Positions 45,359 to 57,816 of a DNA stretch of 64,000 bases are shown piece after piece. A model generated the notes under the pieces. That model saw only the letters and a list, made by a program, of their open reading frames with translations. It ran no database searches and had not been told where the DNA came from. Where the stretch lies: NCBI RefSeq assembly GCF_016598615.1, contig NZ_CP066831.1, positions 2,976,001-3,040,000 of the forward strand, in the 5' to 3' direction. The DNA comes from Streptomyces liliifuscus. GTDB taxonomy: Bacteria > Actinomycetota > Actinomycetes > Streptomycetales > Streptomycetaceae. The translations under genes were made by a program, and so were the position numbers. The stretch's first letter is position 1. Every line of letters begins with the position of its first letter.

Positions 45359-45382
45359 GCTTCCGCCCACCAGGCCGGAAGC
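45359..45382. promoter_or_regulatory. conserved inverted repeat in leader of subtilase A
   Basis: GCTTCCG and CGGAAGC separated by 10 bases, about 32 bases before the subtilase start; the same 24 bases are preserved in front of subtilase B, as part of a longer conserved leader ending in AGGGGAGGA. May be an operator for the module's regulator. Confidence 0.55.
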
Positions 45383-45413
45383 GTTGTCAGCGTTCAGGGG
45401 AGGACGTCCACCC

Positions 45414-48400
45414 ATGCGAAGACACCACGCCCTCTGGGCCGTGGCCGGAGCTGCCGGACTGCTCGCGGGGGCAGTCACGCCCGCGACGGCCGGTCCCGGA
45501 GACACGGTCACCAAGTCCGACGCGACCACGAGGACCGGAGCGGGAACCGGAGCGGTATCCCGCGCCGGGACCACGCAGACCGTCACCCTCCTCACAGGCG
45601 ACACGGTGTCGCTCACCGCCGGTCCGGACGGCAAGTACGCCGTCGACGTCCGGCGCGGCAAGGGCCGCGAGGCCGCCACCTTCCTGTCCACCGAACGCGA
45701 CGGCGAGATCAGCGTGCTGCCGGCGGACGCGATCCCGCTGGTCCAGGCCGGCCGCCTCGATCCGGCCCTGTTCAACATCACCCAGCTGGTGAAGCAGGGG
45801 TACAGCGACGCCACGACCGGCACCACCCCGCTCATCGCCACCTACACGAAGGGCAGCGCGACGCCCGACGGCGCACGCCGCACACTCGCACTCCCGGGGA
45901 TCGACGGAGCAGCACTGAGCGCGAAGAAGTCCACCGCCTTCTGGGCGGACATCGCCCCCGCGCTCGGCGCCGAACCCACCACGAAGGCCGCGAAGCAGCT
46001 CGGCGACGGCATCGCCAAGATCTGGCTGGACGCCAAGGTGAAGGTGTCCCTCGACAAGAGCGTCCCGCAGATCGGCGCGCCCGAGGTGTGGCAGTCGGGC
46101 TACGACGGCAGGGGCGTCAAGGTCGCCGTCCTGGACACGGGCGTGGACACCGGCCACCCGGATCTGGCGGGAAAGCTCGCGGAGACGAAGAGCTTCGTAC
46201 CGGACCAGACCGTGCAGGACGGCCACGGCCACGGCACCCATGTCGCGTCCACGATCGCCGGTTCCGGCGCCGCCTCCGACGGCAAGCGCAAGGGCGTGGC
46301 ACCCGGTACGGAGCTGCTGGTCGGCAAGGTACTGGGCAACGACGGCCGCGGCCAGACCTCCTGGATCCTCGACGGCATGGACTGGGCCGCGCGCTCCGGT
46401 GCGAAGATCGTCTCGATGTCGCTGGGCGGTGACGCGTCCGGCCCCTCCGACGTGCTGAGTGAGACCGTGGACGAGTTGTCCGCGTCCACCGGCGCCCTCT
46501 TCGTGATCGCGTCGGGTAACTCGGGCCCGTCCGAGAAGACGGTCGGCACCCCGGGCATCGCGGACTCCGCGCTGACCGTGGGCGCGGTCGATGGGTCCGA
46601 CAAGCTGGCCTCGTTCTCCAGCCGCGGCCCACGGCTCGGCGACTCGGCCATCAAGCCGGAGATCACCGCGCCGGGCGTGGGGATCACGGCGGCCCGTTCC
46701 CTTGGCACGAACATGCCGGGGAGCACGCCTGTCGACGACAGGTACACGACGGCGAGCGGCACGTCGATGGCGACGCCGCATGTCTCGGGCACCGCGGCAC
46801 TGGTGGCGCAGGCGCATCCCGACTGGACGGGACAGCAGATCAAGCAGGCTCTGGCCACCACTGCCAAGACCAGCCCCGACGCCTCCGTGTTCGAGCAGGG
46901 CGACGGCCGCGTCGACGCCGTACGGGCGGTCGGGCAGGGCGTCTTCGCCACCCCGGCGCTCAGCTTCGGCCAATACGAGGCCGACGGAGCCGAGGCCGCG
47001 AGCAAGGACATCACGTACACCAATACCACCGACAAGGCAGTGGAGTTGAAGCTGGCGTCCTCGCTCACCGAGGCCGCCCTGGGCGCGGATGTCGTGACGG
47101 TCCCCGCGAAGGGCACCGCCACCGTCACGGTCACGGTCGACCCGGCCGAGGAGGCCGAGGGCCGGTACACGGGCCATGTCACCGCGAGCGCCGACGGCGT
47201 CCGGGTCACCACGGCCGTCGGCTTCGAGAAACTGCCGAAGACCTACGACCTGAAGGTCTCGCTGGTGAACCGGAGCGGCCAGCCGTCGACCTCGGCGTCG
47301 CTCTTCGTGCTGCAGGAGCTGAACGGCGCGTACCCGGACAGCCACGGGTTCCTCGGCCGCGGCTACACCTTCAAGGTGCCGGCCGGTACGTACTCCATGG
47401 CGACCTGGATCCCGGAGCGGGACGCGGCCGGACTGGAGGTCGCCACCTCCGTCGTCGGTGATCCGGAGATCAAGGTCGACAAGGACACCGAGGTCGTCTT
47501 CGACGCGCGCAAGGCCGTCGAGATCAAGCCGAGGACGAAGGAGAACTCCGAGTTCCAGGGCTTCAGCACCAACTGGCACCGGGAAGGGCCCGGAACCGCC
47601 TTCGGAGCGACCTACGCCCAGAACTGGTGGACCGACCGCGTCTATGTCGCTCCGACCGAGAAGGTCACCGAGGGCCTGTTCGAGTTCTCCTCCAAGTTCC
47701 GTCTGTACGAGAAGGAGCTGACGGCGAGCGTCAGCAGTCCCGAGAAGTACGCGCTGCCTCTCGACTACTCGCAGAACGACAGCCTTCCGGTGAAGTTCAG
47801 CGGAAAGCGCACGGTGCGGGCAGTGGACGCTGGCAGCGGCACCGCGGCCGACTTCCAGGGGCTCGACGTCAAGGGCAAGGTGGCGGTGGTCCGGCTGGCC
47901 GCCGGGAAGACCGCGGACGAGGCGCTGGCCAACGCGACCGAGGCCGGGGCCGGTTACGTCATCGCGTACCAGGAGAAGCCCGGGTACTGGATCTCCTGGG
48001 TGGACAGCGCGACGATCCCGCTGATGGTGGCCACCGGCGAGGACGGTGCGAAGCTCGGCGCGCTGCTGAAGAGCGGGAAGAAGGTCACGCTGAAACTGGA
48101 CGGCACCGCGGTCAGCCCGTACGTCTACAACGTGATGTTCCCGCAGACCGGCGCCATCTCGAAGAACCAGACGTACTCACTGAACAGCTCCAACACCGTG
48201 CAGCAGAAGGTGCGTTACCACGGGAGCCGGGCCGGTGACGTCGGCAAGGACGCCGTCTACCGGTACCGCCCGTGGCAGGGCGCCGCCATCGAGACCAGCC
48301 AGTACGCCCCCCTGGGCACGACACGCACCGAGTACTACAACGTCGATCCCGACACCCGCATCTGGAACACCGTCACCCCGAACTGGCAGACCGGCAGGGG

Positions 48401-49106
48401 TCAGTGGAACGACCTGCGGACCTTCGACAAGGCGGGCAGGGCGCCCACCGAGGAGTGGCTGCGGCAGGTCGTCCGCCCGGCGACCAGCGAGCGGTACGGC
48501 CTCTCCCAGCGCACCGGTGACAAACTCGCCCTCAGGGTGCCGGAGTTGAGCGACGCGACACCGGGTCACTACGCGAGTGTGGACGGCGCCCAGGACACCG
48601 CGAAGGGCACGTTGTACGCGGACGGGAAGCTGGTCGGCAACAGCGCGCTAGGCGGCTACGGCACGTTCGACGTCCCGGCGACGAAGGCCTCGTACCGCTT
48701 CGTGCTCGATGCGCAGCGCAAGGCCGACTGGGCCACGTACTCCACCAGCACCCACACCGAATGGTCCTTCGCGTCGGCGCACACGAACCAGCAGACCGCG
48801 CTGCCGCTGCTCTCCGTCGACTACGGCCTGGACGGGCTCGACCTGCTCAACCGGGCGGAGGCGAAGCGGAAGTCGAAGCTCGAACTCTCCGTGCGGGACC
48901 AGAAGTCGGGCATCACGGCCCGTGAACTGAAGGCCTGGGTGTCGTACGACGACGGCGTGTCCTGGAAGGAGGTGAAGGTCCGGGGCGGCAAGGCGGAACT
49001 CAAGCACCCGAAGGGCGCCGAGTTCGTGTCCCTGCGCGTACGGGCCGCCGACCGGGAGGGCAACACGGTCGACCAGACCGTCCTGCGGGCCTTCGGCCTG
49101 AAGTAG
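45414..49106 (+). CDS. large secreted subtilisin-like serine protease (S8), copy A
   Basis: 1230-aa exported protease. Signal peptide MRRHHALWAVAGAAGLLAG ... TPATA, then a prodomain-like region (TVTLLTGDTVSLTAGPDGKYAVDV, NITQLVKQGYSDA). Catalytic triad: Asp in VAVLDTGVDTGHPDLAGK (about residue 240), His in GHGHGTHVASTIAGSGAA (about 272), Ser in SGTSMATPHVSGTAALVAQ (about 450), oxyanion Asn in FVIASGNSGPSEK. Beyond residue 520 lie about 700 residues of beta-rich modules, with a PA-like stretch (DVKGKVAVVRLAAGKTADEALANATEAGAGYVI split near residues 820-850) and a C-terminal domain ending DQTVLRAFGLK. Start ATG follows GGGGAGGA. No sortase motif or membrane anchor, so it should be released. Next gene is the regulator, 59 bases on. 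Confidence 0.92.
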   Translation: MRRHHALWAVAGAAGLLAGAVTPATAGPGDTVTKSDATTRTGAGTGAVSRAGTTQTVTLLTGDTVSLTAGPDGKYAVDVRRGKGREAATFLSTERDGEISVLPADAIPLVQAGRLDPALFNITQLVKQGYSDATTGTTPLIATYTKGSATPDGARRTLALPGIDGAALSAKKSTAFWADIAPALGAEPTTKAAKQLGDGIAKIWLDAKVKVSLDKSVPQIGAPEVWQSGYDGRGVKVAVLDTGVDTGHPDLAGKLAETKSFVPDQTVQDGHGHGTHVASTIAGSGAASDGKRKGVAPGTELLVGKVLGNDGRGQTSWILDGMDWAARSGAKIVSMSLGGDASGPSDVLSETVDELSASTGALFVIASGNSGPSEKTVGTPGIADSALTVGAVDGSDKLASFSSRGPRLGDSAIKPEITAPGVGITAARSLGTNMPGSTPVDDRYTTASGTSMATPHVSGTAALVAQAHPDWTGQQIKQALATTAKTSPDASVFEQGDGRVDAVRAVGQGVFATPALSFGQYEADGAEAASKDITYTNTTDKAVELKLASSLTEAALGADVVTVPAKGTATVTVTVDPAEEAEGRYTGHVTASADGVRVTTAVGFEKLPKTYDLKVSLVNRSGQPSTSASLFVLQELNGAYPDSHGFLGRGYTFKVPAGTYSMATWIPERDAAGLEVATSVVGDPEIKVDKDTEVVFDARKAVEIKPRTKENSEFQGFSTNWHREGPGTAFGATYAQNWWTDRVYVAPTEKVTEGLFEFSSKFRLYEKELTASVSSPEKYALPLDYSQNDSLPVKFSGKRTVRAVDAGSGTAADFQGLDVKGKVAVVRLAAGKTADEALANATEAGAGYVIAYQEKPGYWISWVDSATIPLMVATGEDGAKLGALLKSGKKVTLKLDGTAVSPYVYNVMFPQTGAISKNQTYSLNSSNTVQQKVRYHGSRAGDVGKDAVYRYRPWQGAAIETSQYAPLGTTRTEYYNVDPDTRIWNTVTPNWQTGRGQWNDLRTFDKAGRAPTEEWLRQVVRPATSERYGLSQRTGDKLALRVPELSDATPGHYASVDGAQDTAKGTLYADGKLVGNSALGGYGTFDVPATKASYRFVLDAQRKADWATYSTSTHTEWSFASAHTNQQTALPLLSVDYGLDGLDLLNRAEAKRKSKLELSVRDQKSGITARELKAWVSYDDGVSWKEVKVRGGKAELKHPKGAEFVSLRVRAADREGNTVDQTVLRAFGLK

Positions 49107-49165
49107 ACGGCGGCCCGGACCGGTACGACAACAGAGTTAACAAAGATCGCCTACCGTGCCGAGCC

Positions 49166-50182
49166 ATGGTGAACACGGCATATGGCACGGCGGGACAGAA
49201 CACGGCGGGACGCGCCCCTGCCGCGAGCCCTTGGGCCGCGGTGGGGGTGTCCGCCTTCCAGGAGCGGGTGTACCAGGCGATCCTCCATCAGCCCGACGCC
49301 GGTGCCGCCGGCTGGGCCCTGCTGACCGGCGGCTCGCCGGCCCAGGTGCGCGAGACCTGCAACCAACTCCTCGGGCTCGGGCTGCTCCAGCCGCCGGACT
49401 CCATGGGCGGGTTACGGGCGGTCGACCCCCGGGTCGCGGTGCGCGCGCTCATCCGCCGGCGCGAGACGGAGTCCGAACTGCTCGCGGCCACCGCCGAGGA
49501 GATGGGCACCGCGTACGAGGCCGGGCTGCTGCGGGAGGAACCGTCCCGGCTGATCGAGGTCGCCTCCGGCGAAGGCGCCATCGCGGCACGTCTGGAGGAG
49601 ATGTACGCACGCGCCGAACGGGAGGTGTGCCTCTTCGACACGCCGCCGTATCTCGCCCCGCCGGCACCGCAGGCGGATCTCCAGGCCGATCTGCTGCGCC
49701 GCGGGATCGTCTCTCGCGGGGTGTACGCGGCGACGGCCCTGGAGGACCCGAAGATACTGTCCCGCACCTGGAAGATGGTGGAACTCGGTGAGCAGGCGCG
49801 GGTGTTGCCGTCCGTGCCCCTCAAGCTGCTGGTGGTCGACGGGTGCCGGGCGATGCTGCCGCTGACCGCCTCGGCGGCGGGCGGCTACTGCGCCGTCGTG
49901 GTGTGGCACTCGGCGGTCACCGAAGCCCTGCAGAAGCTCTTCGAAATGGCCTGGCAGCAGGCGACACCGCTCGGCCAGCCGACCGGCGACGGTGAACTCC
50001 TGGAAAGCGAGCGGACGTTGATCCGGTTGCTGGCGGCCGGGATGAAGGACGAGGCGGTGGCCCGCCATCTGGGAGTGAGCCTGCGAACCCTGCGGCGGCG
50101 GGTGAGTGAACTGCAGGACCGGCTGGGGGCGGCGAGCAGGTTCCAACTGGGGGTACGGGCTGCCCAACGCGGCTGGGTGTAA
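49166..50182 (+). CDS. TrmB/LuxR-type transcriptional regulator of the subtilase module
   Basis: 338-aa DNA-binding protein. N-terminal winged-helix (VSAFQERVYQAILHQPDAGA, ETCNQLLGLGLLQPPDSMGG) like TrmB regulators, a central region resembling the PLD-like sensor domain (MYARAEREVCLFDTPPYLAP, VLPSVPLKLLVVDGCRAMLPL), and a LuxR-type helix-turn-helix near the C terminus (ESERTLIRLLAAGMKDEAVA, then RHLGVSLRTLRRRVSELQDRLG). Streptomycetes contain many such proteins next to secreted S8 proteases, where their role is not established to my knowledge. The ATG at 49166 has no good ribosome binding site; the upstream 30 bases (AACAAAGATC, then CTACCGTGCCG) are conserved with copy B and may be the promoter of a near-leaderless transcript. 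Confidence 0.85.
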   Translation: MVNTAYGTAGQNTAGRAPAASPWAAVGVSAFQERVYQAILHQPDAGAAGWALLTGGSPAQVRETCNQLLGLGLLQPPDSMGGLRAVDPRVAVRALIRRRETESELLAATAEEMGTAYEAGLLREEPSRLIEVASGEGAIAARLEEMYARAEREVCLFDTPPYLAPPAPQADLQADLLRRGIVSRGVYAATALEDPKILSRTWKMVELGEQARVLPSVPLKLLVVDGCRAMLPLTASAAGGYCAVVVWHSAVTEALQKLFEMAWQQATPLGQPTGDGELLESERTLIRLLAAGMKDEAVARHLGVSLRTLRRRVSELQDRLGAASRFQLGVRAAQRGWV

Positions 50183-50351
50183 GGGCCGCAACAGGCCCCG
50201 CTGTTCGGGCCCCTGCGAGGCGAAGGGCCGCGCCCTGGTCGGGAGCACGGCCCCGCCTCCGTCGACTGCCGTGGCCGAAGGGTGCATTGGCACGCCCTGG
50301 CCACAGGAATCCCTTGAAGCGCCTTCCGCACACCGCTCACTCTGTTACATG

Positions 50352-50375
50352 GCTTCCGCCCACCAGGCCGGAAGC
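50352..50375. promoter_or_regulatory. conserved inverted repeat in leader of subtilase B
   Basis: Same GCTTCCG/CGGAAGC pair and 10-base spacer as at 45359, again about 32 bases before the protease start. Confidence 0.55.
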
Positions 50376-50406
50376 CTTTGCAGAGTTCAGGGGAGGAAGT
50401 CCACAC

Positions 50407-53400
50407 ATGCGAAGACTCCACGCCCTCTGGGCCGTGGCAGGAGCAGCCGCACTGCTTGCGGGGGTCATCACCCCGGCGATGGCCGGCCCCGAGTCCCCGG
50501 TCACCGATCCGGGTGCCACGCCCGTGCCGAGCGTCACCACACCAGGCGCCACCGGCACCCAGACCGTCACCCTTCTCACCGGCGACACCGTGTCGATCAC
50601 CGCGGGGGCGGACGGCAGGAACGCCGTCGACGTCCGGCGCGGCAAGGGCCGTGAGGCCGCCACCTTCCTGTCCAGCGAGCGCGAGGGCGAGATCAGCGTC
50701 ATCCCCGCGGACGCCGTCCCGCTGCTCCGGGCGGGCCGTCTCGACCCGGCCCTGTTCAACATCACCCAGTTGGTGAAGCAGGGCTACGCCGATGCCAGGA
50801 CCGGCGCCACCCCGGTCATCGCCACCTACAGCAAGGGCAGCGAGACTCCGAACGGAGCGCGCCGCACGCTCGCGCTGCCCGGCATCGACGGCGCGGCACT
50901 CAGCGCGAAGAAGTCCACCGCCTTCTGGGCGGACATCGCCCCCTCGCTCGGCACCGAACCCACCACGAAGGCCGCGAAGCAGCTCGGCGACGGCATCGAG
51001 AAGATCTGGCTGGACGCCAAGGTGAAGGCGTCCCTGGACGTGAGCGTCCCTCAGATCGGCGCGCCCGATGTGTGGCAGTCGGGCTACGACGGCAAGGGCG
51101 TCAAGGTCGCCGTCCTGGACACGGGCGTGGACACCGGGCACCCGGACCTCGCGGGGAAGGTCGCCGAGTCCCAGAGCTTCGTACCGGACCAGGCGGTGCA
51201 GGACGGTCATGGCCACGGCACGCATGTGGCGTCCACGATCGTCGGTTCGGGCGCGGCCTCGGACGGCAAACGCAAGGGAGTCGCGCCGGGCGCCGAGCTG
51301 CTGGTCGGCAAGGTGCTGGGCAACGACGGCCGGGGCCAGTCCTCGTGGATCATCGCGGGCATGGAGTGGGCGGCCCGCTCCGGTGCGAAGATCGTGTCGA
51401 TGTCGCTGGGCGGTACGGCGTCGGGCCCCTCCGACGCGCTCAGCCAGAGCGTCGACGAGCTCTCCGCCTCCACGGGCGCCCTCTTCGTCGTCGCGGCGGG
51501 CAACACCGGCCCGTACGAGCAGACCATCGGCACCCCGGGCATCGCCGACTCGGCGCTGACGGTGGGCGCGGTCGACAAGGACGACAAGCTCGCCCCGTTC
51601 TCCAGTCGCGGCCCGCGTCTCGGCGACTCCGCGGTCAAGCCGGAGATCACCGCCCCGGGCGCGGCCATCACGGCGGCCCGCGCCTCGGGCACCTCCATGG
51701 GTACGCCGGTCGACGCCAACTACACGACGGCGGGAGGCACTTCGATGGCGACGCCGCATGTCTCGGGCGCGGCGGCCCTGGTCGCGCAGGCCCATCCGGA
51801 CTGGACGGGACAGCAGATCAAGCAGTCCCTCGCCAGTACGGCGAAGACGAACGCCGACAACTCCGTGTTCGAGCAGGGCGACGGCCGGGTCGACGCTGTA
51901 CGGGCGGTCCGGCAGGGCGTCTTCGCGACTCCGGCACTGAGCTTCGGCAAGTTCGAGGACGGTGACGCCGGGGTCGTCAGCAAGGACATCACGTACACCA
52001 ACACCACTGACACGGCAGTGGAGTTGAAGGTCGCCTCGTCGCTCGCCGCGGCCGTCCCGGGCGACGGTACGGTGACGGTTCCGGCCAAGGGCACCGCCAC
52101 GGTCCCGGTCGGCGTCGACCCCGCGAAGGAGGCCCAGGGGCGGTACACGGGCCATGTCACTGCGACCGCCGACGGCATCCAGGTCACCACGGCCGTCGGC
52201 TTCGAGAAGGCGCCCAAGACGTACGACCTCAAGGTCTCGCTCCTGGGCCGCGACGGCAAGCCGCCCACCGGGGGCTCGATCTACACGCTGATGGAGCTGA
52301 ACGGCGCCTACCCCGACGAGTACGGCTTCCTCGGCTCCGGCTGGACCTGGCAGGTTCCGGCGGGCACCTACTCCATGTCGACCTGGATCCCGGACCGCGA
52401 CGCGGGTGGGACGGCCGTCGGCACCTCGGTGGTCATCAACCCCGAGATCAAGGTCGGCAAGGACACGGAGGTCGTGCTGGACGCCCGCAAGGCAGTGGAG
52501 ATCAAGCCGAAGACCAAGCAGGACTCCGAGTTCCAGGGCTTCAGCACCAATGTGCACCGCGAGGGGCCGGGCAGCGGCTGGGGCCTCACCTACAGCCAGG
52601 GCTTCTGGACCGACCACGTCTATGTGACGCCGACCGAGAAGGTCACCGAGGGAACCCTGGAGTTCTCCGCCAAGTTCCGGCTCTACGCGAAGGAGTTGAC
52701 GGCGAGCGTCACCAGCCCCGAGAAGGTCGAGCTGTCCTCGCTCTACTACTCCCAGACCTACAACGACTTCCCGTTGAAGATCAGCGGCGACCGCAAGGTC
52801 CAGGCGGTGGACGCGGGCGGCGGTACCGAGGCCGACTTCGCGGGGCTCGACGTCAAGGGCAAGCTCGCGGTGGTCAGGGTCGGCGCCGCGGACCGCGCAC
52901 AGAGCGCCCTGGACAACGCGACCGAGGCCGGGGCCGGTTACCTCATCGTGTACCGCGACAAGCCCGGTTTCTGGGTCGAGGCCGTGGACCGCGCGACCAC
53001 CGTCCCGCTGATGATCGCCACCGGCGAGGAGGGTGCCAAGCTCACCGGCCTGCTGCAGAACGGCAAGCAGAGCGGCAAGAAGGTCACGCTCAAGCTGGGT
53101 GGCACGCCGGTCAGTCCGTACGTCTACAACCTGCTCGCCGCGCAGAGCGGATCCGTCTCCGCGGACCAGACGTACAGCCTGGACAGGTCCAACACGGTGA
53201 AGCGGCCTGCCCGTTACCACGGAGCCACGGCCGGCGAGATAGGCGCGGACGCCCTGTACACCTTCCGCCCCTGGCAGCTCTTCGGCATCGAGAGCAGCGT
53301 GTACATGCAGCTGGGCACGGAACGCGACGAGTACTACTACGTCGACCCCGACACCCGTACCTGGCACGTCGTCTACCCCAACTGGAATACGTTCAGGGGT

Positions 53401-54105
53401 CAGTGGAGCCCGCTGCGGACCTTCAGCCGGCCGGCCACCGAGCCGACCGAGAACTGGCTGCGCCAGGTGATCCGTCCCGGAACCAGCGAGGAGTACGGCC
53501 TCTCCGTGCGCGAAGGTGACAAAGTCACCCTCTCCGTGGCCGAGTTGACCGACTCCACGCCGGGCCACTACGGATACATCGACGGCACCGACAGCACCGC
53601 GAAGGGCAAGCTCTACGCGGACGGAAAACTGGTCGGCGACTCGACGCTCGGCGGCTACGGAATCTTCAACGTGGCGCCGGACAAGGCCTCGTACCGCTTC
53701 GAGCTGGATGTGCAACGCCGGGCCGCCTGGGCGAAGTACTCCACGAGCACGCACACCGAGTGGACCTTCGCCTCGGCGCACACCGACGCCGAGAGCGCGC
53801 TGCCGCTGCTCACCGTCGGCATCGCCCCCGAGGGCCTCGACCTCCTCAACCGGGCCAGGAGCGACCGGGAGTTGGAGATCGGGCTGCCGGTCGCGAACCA
53901 GCTGGGAAGCGTCCGGGCCAAGACGCTCAAGGCCTGGGCCTCCTACGACGACGGCGCGTCCTGGAAGGAGGTGAAGGTCGAGAAGGGCCAGGCGCGGTTC
54001 AAGCCCGCGAAGGGCGCCGAGTCGGTGTCGCTGCGCGTGCGGGCCACGGACCGGGACGGCAACGCGATCGACCAGACCGTGCTGCGGGCCCTCGGCCTGA
54101 AGTAG
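50407..54105 (+). CDS. large secreted subtilisin-like serine protease (S8), copy B
   Basis: 1232-aa paralogue of copy A. Signal peptide MRRLHALWAVAGAAALLAGV ... TPAMA. Triad Asp in VAVLDTGVDTGHPDLAGKV, His in GHGHGTHVASTIVGSGAA and Ser in GGTSMATPHVSGAAAL (about 445) are intact, as is the oxyanion Asn in FVVAAGNTGPYE. The C-terminal half has the same modules, with a PA-like stretch (DVKGKLAVVRVGAADRAQSA) and the end DQTVLRALGLK. Divergence from A is largest in the modules after residue 640, hinting at different substrate contacts. It lies 225 bases after the intact regulator A and carries the duplicated leader. Followed by the broken regulator B. Confidence 0.92.
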   Translation: MRRLHALWAVAGAAALLAGVITPAMAGPESPVTDPGATPVPSVTTPGATGTQTVTLLTGDTVSITAGADGRNAVDVRRGKGREAATFLSSEREGEISVIPADAVPLLRAGRLDPALFNITQLVKQGYADARTGATPVIATYSKGSETPNGARRTLALPGIDGAALSAKKSTAFWADIAPSLGTEPTTKAAKQLGDGIEKIWLDAKVKASLDVSVPQIGAPDVWQSGYDGKGVKVAVLDTGVDTGHPDLAGKVAESQSFVPDQAVQDGHGHGTHVASTIVGSGAASDGKRKGVAPGAELLVGKVLGNDGRGQSSWIIAGMEWAARSGAKIVSMSLGGTASGPSDALSQSVDELSASTGALFVVAAGNTGPYEQTIGTPGIADSALTVGAVDKDDKLAPFSSRGPRLGDSAVKPEITAPGAAITAARASGTSMGTPVDANYTTAGGTSMATPHVSGAAALVAQAHPDWTGQQIKQSLASTAKTNADNSVFEQGDGRVDAVRAVRQGVFATPALSFGKFEDGDAGVVSKDITYTNTTDTAVELKVASSLAAAVPGDGTVTVPAKGTATVPVGVDPAKEAQGRYTGHVTATADGIQVTTAVGFEKAPKTYDLKVSLLGRDGKPPTGGSIYTLMELNGAYPDEYGFLGSGWTWQVPAGTYSMSTWIPDRDAGGTAVGTSVVINPEIKVGKDTEVVLDARKAVEIKPKTKQDSEFQGFSTNVHREGPGSGWGLTYSQGFWTDHVYVTPTEKVTEGTLEFSAKFRLYAKELTASVTSPEKVELSSLYYSQTYNDFPLKISGDRKVQAVDAGGGTEADFAGLDVKGKLAVVRVGAADRAQSALDNATEAGAGYLIVYRDKPGFWVEAVDRATTVPLMIATGEEGAKLTGLLQNGKQSGKKVTLKLGGTPVSPYVYNLLAAQSGSVSADQTYSLDRSNTVKRPARYHGATAGEIGADALYTFRPWQLFGIESSVYMQLGTERDEYYYVDPDTRTWHVVYPNWNTFRGQWSPLRTFSRPATEPTENWLRQVIRPGTSEEYGLSVREGDKVTLSVAELTDSTPGHYGYIDGTDSTAKGKLYADGKLVGDSTLGGYGIFNVAPDKASYRFELDVQRRAAWAKYSTSTHTEWTFASAHTDAESALPLLTVGIAPEGLDLLNRARSDRELEIGLPVANQLGSVRAKTLKAWASYDDGASWKEVKVEKGQARFKPAKGAESVSLRVRATDRDGNAIDQTVLRALGLK

Positions 54106-54195
54106 CCGTCTGTCGGTTCATCGCGCCGGCCCGGAGCAGCCGTCCGCCCGGCGCGGTGTATCAGCCTCAACAAAGATCCTCTACCGTGCCGGGCC

Positions 54196-54926
54196 ATGGT
54201 GAACACGGCATACGACACGGCACGACAGACCCCCGCCGCGAGCCCCTGGGCCACGGTGGGGGTCTCCGCCTTCGACGAGCTGGTGTACCAGGCGATCCTC
54301 AACCAGCCCGACACCGGCGCGGCAGGCTGGGCGCTGCTCACCGGTGGCCCGCCGTCACGGGTGCGCGAGTCCTGCAACCGGCTGCTGACACTCGGACTTT
54401 CCAACCCCCGGACTCCATGAGCGGGTTACGCGCGGTCGACCCACGGGTGGGGATCCGCGCGCTGATTCGGCGGCGCGAGACGGAGTCCGAACTCCTCGCC
54501 GCCACCGCCGAGGAGATGGCCCCCGCCTACGAGGCCGTGCTGCCGCGCGAGGAGCCCGCCCGGCCGGTCGAGGTCGTCTCCGGCGAGGGCGTCGACGCGC
54601 CGACCGCCACGGAGGACCCGGACGTGCTGACGCATGCCTGGAAGATGGTCGAACTCGGCGAGCAGGCCCGGGTGTTGCCCTCGGTGCCGGTCAAGATGCT
54701 GCTGGTCGACGGGCGTCGGGCGATGCTTCCGCTGACCGCGTCCGAGACGGGCGGCTACCGCGCGGTCGTGGTACGGCACTCGGCGGTGACCGAGGCCCTG
54801 CAGAAGCTCTTCGACCTGACCTGGCAGCAGGCGACTCCGCACGGGCCAGCCGGCCGGAAGCGGTGAACTCCCCGAGGGGGGAGGTTCCAGCTGGGGGTAC
54901 GGGCCGCCCAGCGGGGCTGGGTGTAG
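54196..54926 (+). pseudogene. broken TrmB/LuxR-type regulator, copy B
   Basis: Counterpart of the gene at 49166. The first 70 codons align (MVNTAYDTARQTPAASPWAT, DELVYQAILNQPDTGAAGWA). Around 54395-54410 a one-base deletion shifts frame; a second-frame run continues QPPDSMSGLRAVDPRV. After SGEG an in-frame deletion equivalent to 144 bases of copy A (its 49577-49720) removes the central sensor segment. Near 54845 a one-base insertion brings a TGA (54864-54866), and about 130 bases covering the LuxR helix-turn-helix are gone; only the last residues (FQLGVRAAQRGWV) remain before the original stop at 54924-54926. It cannot encode a functional DNA-binding regulator. Confidence 0.88.
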
Positions 54927-54961
54927 CGACCGCGCGCCCCACGTCACCGCCGCACGGCAAA

Positions 54962-54991
54962 GGCCGCACCCCCGTCTCCGGGAGTGCGGCC
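54962..54991. terminator. terminator hairpin after acnA
   Basis: GGCCGCAC/GTGCGGCC stem with a 14-base GC-rich loop, 40 bases beyond the acnA stop in the reading direction. Confidence 0.75.
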
Positions 54992-55031
54992 CCTCAACTG
55001 CCGTACTGGACCGCGTACTTGCGGCGCCCGC

Positions 55032-57764
<2,733 letters not shown>

Positions 57765-57816
57765 TCATGTGCGCGTACCACCGCATCCTGCCGCCACGCC
57801 CTCCTGGCCGATCCGC

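Larger units (their letters stand above)
45294..54926 (+). repeat. tandem duplication of a subtilase/regulator module
   Basis: Unit A spans about 45294-50182 and unit B about 50287-54926. Both hold, in the same order, a conserved leader, a 3.7-kb subtilase gene and a TrmB/LuxR-like regulator gene. Identity is high over the protease catalytic part and leader, lower in the C-terminal protease half. Unit B carries deletions and frameshifts in its regulator. Confidence 0.9.

Noticed and set aside
45155..45413. A missing second small gene between the kinase locus and subtilase A
   Set aside because: Short frames in this stretch lack ribosome binding sites and similarity; the region fits two divergent leaders.
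49885..53781. 1298-aa open frame on the minus strand over subtilase B
   Set aside because: Shadow of the protease gene; no family motif and no ribosome binding site. The same kind of frame occurs opposite subtilase A.
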